A DNA stretch of 17,381 nt, taken from assembly GCA_036555065.1 (NCBI GenBank), contig DATBLZ010000049.1:1-17381 (forward strand), read 5' to 3'. Shown here piece after piece: positions 13,173-17,381 of this stretch. A program made the translations under genes and the position numbers. Origin of the DNA: DATBLZ01 sp036555065 (GTDB lineage: Bacteria > Pseudomonadota > Gammaproteobacteria > Steroidobacterales > Rariloculaceae). A model generated the notes under the pieces. It was not told the DNA's origin and did not search any database. It saw nothing but the letters and a program-made list of their open reading frames with translations. The number at the start of each line of letters is the position of its first letter. Positions within the stretch are counted from its first letter, which is position 1.

Positions 13173-13985
13173 TCACGGCTGTAGACCTATCGTCGATTGC
13201 GTGCTCGGCAAGTTATCGTTCAAGTCTGGTAGGCATTCGACCTCGTTGATATCCGTATTATCCACACGTAGCCATTGCTTTGTATTGCGCCACTCGCCGA
13301 CCCAGTTCACGGGATCGGTCATGATGTACTCGATCTCGAGCACCTCGCCGTCCTCGAGTAGCCGCATACGCTCTTGCACGCGGAATTCCTCGGAGATCGG
13401 TATTCCTCTATCGATGTAGTGGTTGTACGTTTCGATGTAGCGCGTGTCGACGACGAGCGTGTCGCCTTCCCAATGGCCGATGGATTCGCCGTTGTACGTA
13501 TAGATGACCGTATCAGGATCCGTGTAATCGCGGCCGTCGATAAAGATCTGGCGGAAGCTGTTGTTGAAATTGGCGACCATGAAAATCGTGGTCGGCAGCT
13601 GGATCATCGCGATCGGCCAGACGCGCGTCATGATCATCGGGATGCCGGCGGGAAAGCACTGGCCGATCGCGTCACGATAGGGCACGCCCCGCGGCGTGCG
13701 CTGGCCTTCCTCGAAATCCAGTTTTGCCTGGCCGATGAACTCAGGGTACGGCGGGCCGAACATGAATCGGTTGAAGCCCGCGCTCAAATCGACGAACCAC
13801 GTGCCGGTTAGATCGAACGGCGCCGCGGGCCGCTCCTTGCCGAGGTTCTCGGGCGCAAGCGCTCCCAAGTAGCCCGGGTGCTGCGGAATCATTCGGCTTA
13901 ACTGCTCGCGACGCTCGTCGGCCGTTTGCGCGAGTGCTGCGACGGGCAGCGTCGCGGCCAGTACAGCAATTGTCAGTTTGCGCAT
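13173..13985 (-). CDS. Secreted 'DLTGTW/GHWEGDT' protein, copy B
   Basis: 270 residues and a clear paralogue of the 4419-5234 protein. The signal peptide is MRKLTIAVLAATLPVAALAQ. Shared landmarks are LGALAPENLGKERPAAPFDL-TGTW (40-63), GQCFPAGIPMIMTRVWPIAM (108-127), YNGESIGHWEGDTLVVDTRY (164-183), WVGEW (228-232) and EVECLPDLNDNL (248-259). Cys110 and Cys251 match Cys108 and Cys252 of copy A. The segment after TGTW (residues 64-105) differs strongly between the two copies and may set specificity. The ATG at 13985 has GGAGG 4 nt upstream. It follows a large TonB-dependent receptor and precedes a DUF6152 gene. The biochemical function is unknown. Confidence 0.85.
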   Translation of the reverse strand: MRKLTIAVLAATLPVAALAQTADERREQLSRMIPQHPGYLGALAPENLGKERPAAPFDLTGTWFVDLSAGFNRFMFGPPYPEFIGQAKLDFEEGQRTPRGVPYRDAIGQCFPAGIPMIMTRVWPIAMIQLPTTIFMVANFNNSFRQIFIDGRDYTDPDTVIYTYNGESIGHWEGDTLVVDTRYIETYNHYIDRGIPISEEFRVQERMRLLEDGEVLEIEYIMTDPVNWVGEWRNTKQWLRVDNTDINEVECLPDLNDNLPSTQSTIGLQP

Positions 13986-14004
13986 TGCGCCTCCAAAACG
14001 AGCG

Positions 14005-14037
14005 CTCCCCGCCGGCAGTATAAACTGCCGCGGGGAG
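14005..14037. terminator. Long hairpin between the receptor gene and the DLTGTW gene
   Basis: CTCCCCGCCGGCAGT (14005-14019) pairs with ACTGCCGCGGGGAG (14024-14037) around a 4-nt loop: 14 bp with one bulged C. Read with the minus-strand genes it is followed only by a short GTTTTGG, so it may cause partial termination or protect the upstream receptor mRNA. It lies in the 75-bp gap between 13985 and 14061. Confidence 0.6.
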
Positions 14038-14060
14038 TCGCAGGCCACTTGTCTTCTAAT

Positions 14061-17000
14061 CTAGAGCCGGTAGCGGAACCCAAGTAGGTAGCGCCGGCCG
14101 TAAACGTCATAGGCATTGGCCGGATTGCCCTGCGAGCTGAACCGCTGGTCGAAGCTCGGGATGACGGGCGGATCCTCGTCGTTCAGGTTCGTGATCGCGA
14201 ACGATAGGTCCCACATATTGCCGTTCGCGAGCTCGCGCTCGTAGTAGAACGTCAAGTCCGTATACGACTTCGCGTCGACGGTCGCGTCGTCGATTGTCGC
14301 TTGACCTGCCGGCACGACCAATCCGGGCTGAAACTGCACGAACGTGATCGCCAACTGGTTGAGCTCCGACTCGCCGAAGTACCGCTGCTGCAGGTTGATC
14401 CCGAAGTCGCCGAGCTGATAGCGTACACTCAAGAGCGCACGGTTCTCGGGCTCATTGAGCTGTCCGGAGAGGTCGCTCGGCACGCCGCCGGGCGTCGTCG
14501 TGCTGTCCTCGAGCAGCCGGCCCGCGAGGAACCGCATGGTCCACGACTCGGACCGATTCGAGAACCAGTCGGTCTCCGTGCTCCAGAGCAGCTCGTAGTC
14601 GAGGCCGCGCACGCGCGCATTGTTGATGTTGAGATACGGATTGCGGACCGCCGTGACGGCGTTCGTGCTCGGGTCACGGAAGACGTACTGGCACAACGAG
14701 CTCGTGGTGGGGGCGGCGTTGCACTCGTTCACGATGCGCTGCACGCCGAGCTGGCCGATCGCGCCGTTGACGTCGATGTCGTACCAGTCGATCGAGAACT
14801 GCAGGCCCGTCTCGCCGGGCTGCACGACGATGCCCGCCGTCAGCGTATCGGCCTCCTCGGGATTCAGGGCTGGGTTGCCCAAGTTCGTCGACGTGATCTG
14901 GAACGTCGTCAGCACGGCTCCGGGCGTACCCGGCGGGACCGGCAAGCCGCCGACCGCGGGCTCCTGGATGCTGCCGCCGCCGCCTTGCACGTCGAAGCGC
15001 TCCGCGAACGTCGGTTCGCGGACGTCGCGTGAGCTCGTGGCCCGCAACCGCAGAAAGTCGAATGCCTGGAAGTTGATGCCCGTCTTATACGAATCGATAC
15101 CGCCGCTCGTCGAATAATCGGAGTGACGTCCCGCGACGTCGAGCTCCAACCGGCGCGACCCGGAATCGGACTGCCACAGCGGCAGGTTGAACTCCGTGAA
15201 GAGCTCCCAGACGTCGTATCCGCCTTTGATCGTCGGCACCGTCGAGAACTCATGCAGGTTCGGGCTGCCCGTCGTGAAACCGCCCTGAATGCCGCGGATT
15301 CCCAAGCTCGGCGCGTTGAGCGGCGGACCATAGGCCATGAGCTCCTGTGGTTGACCGCGTTGCCAGAACCATTGCTCACGGTACGTCGCGCCGACGGCCA
15401 TCGAGAACGGACCCGGTCCGTAGCCGTCGTAAATGTCGCCGCTGAACAAGACCTCGGCGAATTCCTGCGTGACGGCGCTGTCGCCCCACTTCGGCGAGAC
15501 GACGTAGGCCTGCGCCGCGGGGCTCACATTTCCTTGACCGAAGATGTTCATCGGCACGCAATTCGAGATCGCGTCGGGACCGACAGGCGACGGAATCGGC
15601 ACTGGCGCGAGCGGGTCGCCGTTGCCGAGCCAGTCGGCGCCTTGGGCCGCCGGGACGCGGACGTTGGCGACCGCTAACTGCAGCTGCGCGGGCGTTGGGT
15701 TGTACCGCTGCACGTTGCAAATGATCGTGCCGGTGCCGCGGTCGGCTTCGGCAATGAGATCGATGATGCCATCGCCGTTCGTATCGCGGCGATCGTTATA
15801 GACCTCGACGGCGTCCACGGCGAGCATCTCGCGATCGACGCGAATCTCGTTGAGGACTTTCGTGAACCGATCGGTCGCGCCACGTTGGATGTGGGCCTCC
15901 ATCTGCCAGTTGTCGCCGAGATCCTTGTCGAGGCCGAGCTGCACCGTCCACGTGTCGTATTTGTTCGCGCGGTCCTCGCTGTCGCCCCAGTTGCCCGGTT
16001 GATCGAGGAACTGGCCCTGTTTCTCCATGACGAAATTGTTCACGCCCTCGGTGATCATCGCCTGGCGAACGGCTGCGGGCAGGTAGGCGTTGTCGACGAA
16101 GATCGTCGTCGTCCACGGCGATGCCATGTGGGGAATGCCGCGCTGATCGTAGTCGTTCGATTCCGTCGATCCACCGAGCAGATTCACGGAGAACTCCGTG
16201 GTCTCGTTCACGTCGAAGGTGAAGCCCGCGAAGACGTTGTTGCGAATGACCTCGGCGCCGTACGGCCCGCCATTGAACGCGCGATCGGCGCGTTGCGCCT
16301 CGGTCATCCCGTTGATGACCGTGGTTCCGCCCGCCTGATTCCCGGTTGCCGCTCCCTGAATGGCCCCGGTCCGGTCGAACGGTCGGACGGCAGAGCCGTT
16401 ATCGGTAAACGTAAAGTCATTGCGGCCGGAACGCGTCGCGAGTGTGGTCCCGGTCGGACCCGACAAGGAAAAAGGCACCACTCCGGTGGGATTACCGGCC
16501 CCTACGGCCGCAGGATTGCGGGCAACGCCGATTCTGCCGGCGGGTGTATGGGAAGTCGAATGCGTGTCCGGCAAAACGAGGCGTGCCGGCACGCTCGTGT
16601 TGCCCGCCGACCACGCGGGATTGGCGACGATGCCGTAGCGCTGGAACCAGCTGTCGAGCTCGAGTGGATCGTACTCGATTGGGTCGATCTCGTGCCTCTC
16701 GAGCGAGCCGATGAAATGCCACCGGTCCGTGAGCTCGCCGCCATAGGCCAACGAAACGCTGCGGTTTTCGCCCATGCCGTCGGAGGTTTGGCCGAAGCCC
16801 GCCGAGACGTCCAAGCCCGTGTAATTTCGATTGAGTATGAAGTTCGTAACGCCCGCAAGGGCATCCGCGCCGTAGGCGGCTGAAGCCCCGCCGGTCACGA
16901 CTTCGATCTGCGAGAGCAGCGCCGTCGGAATGTTGTCGATATGGACGCTGCCATCGCGGTCGGCCGGAGCGAGCCGGGCGCCATCGAGCAGGATCAACGT

Positions 17001-17330
17001 GCGTTGCGGTCCCATGGCGCGCAGATCGACGACGCTTCTGCCGGCGCCGCCGAAGAGGGCGCCACCGCCGCGCTGAGCGCTCTGGGTTTGGAAGAACTGC
17101 GGCAGCTGATCGAGCTGATCGGCGATGGTTGCACCCGGCTTGAAGGTTTCGAGGTCCGCAGTCGTGACCGTCGTGACGGGCACCGGCGTCGTGAAGCCCG
17201 ACGTGCGCTGAATTCGTGTGCCGGTGACCGTGATCTCATCCTCGGGCTCCTGTGCATTCGCGCTCGCGCTCAACGCCATCGCGACCGCAGCCGCAATGGG
17301 ACTGATCAAAGCAATGCTCTTGAGTGCCAT
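14061..17330 (-). CDS. Large TonB-dependent outer-membrane receptor
   Basis: 1089 residues, long for the family. The signal peptide is cleaved after SANA (residue ~26) and followed by the TonB box-like DEITVTGTRI (31-40). The plug domain includes ADQLDQLPQFF, RSVVDLRAMGPQRTLILLDGARL and QIEVVTGGASAAYGADALAGVTNFIL. Barrel strands and large loops follow. Near the C-terminal part, EPTFAERFDVQGGG and ALNPEEADTLTAGIVVQPG are typical of the superfamily, and it ends YGRRYLLGFRYRL. A DTNGDGIID calcium-loop-like segment occurs at residues 516-524. The ATG at 17330 follows AGGGGGGAA. It appears to head an operon with the DLTGTW and DUF6152 genes. Substrate unknown; receptors of this length often import carbohydrates or other complex organic ligands. 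Confidence 0.93.
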   Translation of the reverse strand: MALKSIALISPIAAAVAMALSASANAQEPEDEITVTGTRIQRTSGFTTPVPVTTVTTADLETFKPGATIADQLDQLPQFFQTQSAQRGGGALFGGAGRSVVDLRAMGPQRTLILLDGARLAPADRDGSVHIDNIPTALLSQIEVVTGGASAAYGADALAGVTNFILNRNYTGLDVSAGFGQTSDGMGENRSVSLAYGGELTDRWHFIGSLERHEIDPIEYDPLELDSWFQRYGIVANPAWSAGNTSVPARLVLPDTHSTSHTPAGRIGVARNPAAVGAGNPTGVVPFSLSGPTGTTLATRSGRNDFTFTDNGSAVRPFDRTGAIQGAATGNQAGGTTVINGMTEAQRADRAFNGGPYGAEVIRNNVFAGFTFDVNETTEFSVNLLGGSTESNDYDQRGIPHMASPWTTTIFVDNAYLPAAVRQAMITEGVNNFVMEKQGQFLDQPGNWGDSEDRANKYDTWTVQLGLDKDLGDNWQMEAHIQRGATDRFTKVLNEIRVDREMLAVDAVEVYNDRRDTNGDGIIDLIAEADRGTGTIICNVQRYNPTPAQLQLAVANVRVPAAQGADWLGNGDPLAPVPIPSPVGPDAISNCVPMNIFGQGNVSPAAQAYVVSPKWGDSAVTQEFAEVLFSGDIYDGYGPGPFSMAVGATYREQWFWQRGQPQELMAYGPPLNAPSLGIRGIQGGFTTGSPNLHEFSTVPTIKGGYDVWELFTEFNLPLWQSDSGSRRLELDVAGRHSDYSTSGGIDSYKTGINFQAFDFLRLRATSSRDVREPTFAERFDVQGGGGSIQEPAVGGLPVPPGTPGAVLTTFQITSTNLGNPALNPEEADTLTAGIVVQPGETGLQFSIDWYDIDVNGAIGQLGVQRIVNECNAAPTTSSLCQYVFRDPSTNAVTAVRNPYLNINNARVRGLDYELLWSTETDWFSNRSESWTMRFLAGRLLEDSTTTPGGVPSDLSGQLNEPENRALLSVRYQLGDFGINLQQRYFGESELNQLAITFVQFQPGLVVPAGQATIDDATVDAKSYTDLTFYYERELANGNMWDLSFAITNLNDEDPPVIPSFDQRFSSQGNPANAYDVYGRRYLLGFRYRL

Positions 17331-17362
17331 TTCGATTCCCCCCTGATGGCATTCGTTGTTTT

Positions 17363-17378
17363 GTTGCGGGACCGCAAC
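17363..17378. promoter_or_regulatory. Palindrome upstream of the large receptor gene
   Basis: GTTGCGG-GA-CCGCAAC, a perfect 7-2-7 inverted repeat, 32 bp before the ATG at 17330. It is a good candidate regulator operator. The window ends 3 bp later, so the promoter cannot be placed. Confidence 0.5.
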
Positions 17379-17381
17379 GTG

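Noticed and set aside
15885..16883. 332-codon open frame on the plus strand
   Set aside because: Antisense to the large receptor gene, whose frame shows clear plug and barrel motifs; this one shows none.

Overview
The window is a dense, GC-rich stretch of bacterial chromosome, most likely from a gammaproteobacterium. The support is the mix of TonB-dependent receptors, outer-membrane lipoproteins, three DUF6152-type secreted proteins and REP-like palindromes of the GTGGGAGCGGC...GCCGCGA kind. The genus cannot be told from sequence alone. There are no tRNA or rRNA genes, transposases, phage genes or CRISPR arrays, and no gene-free stretch longer than about 210 bp.

Layout. Positions 1-395 hold the 3' part of a DUF6152-like secreted protein. 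Next, on the minus strand, is a two-gene operon of a small dimeric alpha/beta-barrel (NIPSNAP/ABM-like) protein and an ArsR-type repressor, with a visible promoter and a 7-2-7 palindrome as candidate operator (1079-1122). A family 2 glycosyltransferase (1170-1922, +) runs head-on into the intrinsic terminator of an outer-membrane beta-barrel gene (1935-2501, -). A DUF2799 lipoprotein (2712-3338, +) ends on overlapping stop codons with an unrecognised protein (3335-4381, -).

The core of the window is a set of secreted proteins. An apparent operon, 4419-7672 (+), encodes a 'DLTGTW/GHWEGDT' secreted protein, a DUF6152 protein and a PQQ-dependent dehydrogenase. It ends at a REP hairpin lying between convergent genes. 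Two divergent NHL-propeller genes follow (7719-8903 -, 8945-9991 +). Then comes a His-rich DUF2946-like protein that may be translated from a leaderless mRNA, and a TonB-dependent receptor with a structured leader. On the minus strand a second putative operon (17330 down to 12707) encodes a large TonB-dependent receptor, a second 'DLTGTW' protein and a third DUF6152 protein, in the same gene order as the first pair.

Working idea (inference). The repeated DLTGTW-DUF6152 gene pair is a conserved two-gene module. It is attached once to a PQQ dehydrogenase and once to a TonB-dependent receptor, so it may form part of an envelope uptake and oxidation system. All three DUF6152 proteins place His-His immediately after the predicted signal-peptidase site, with a second conserved His in an NPH motif, which suggests metal binding, possibly copper. 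The REP-like repeats are notable because two of them lie inside genes, in the same reading frame, and encode the signal-peptide core VGAALAAT of two adjacent secreted proteins.
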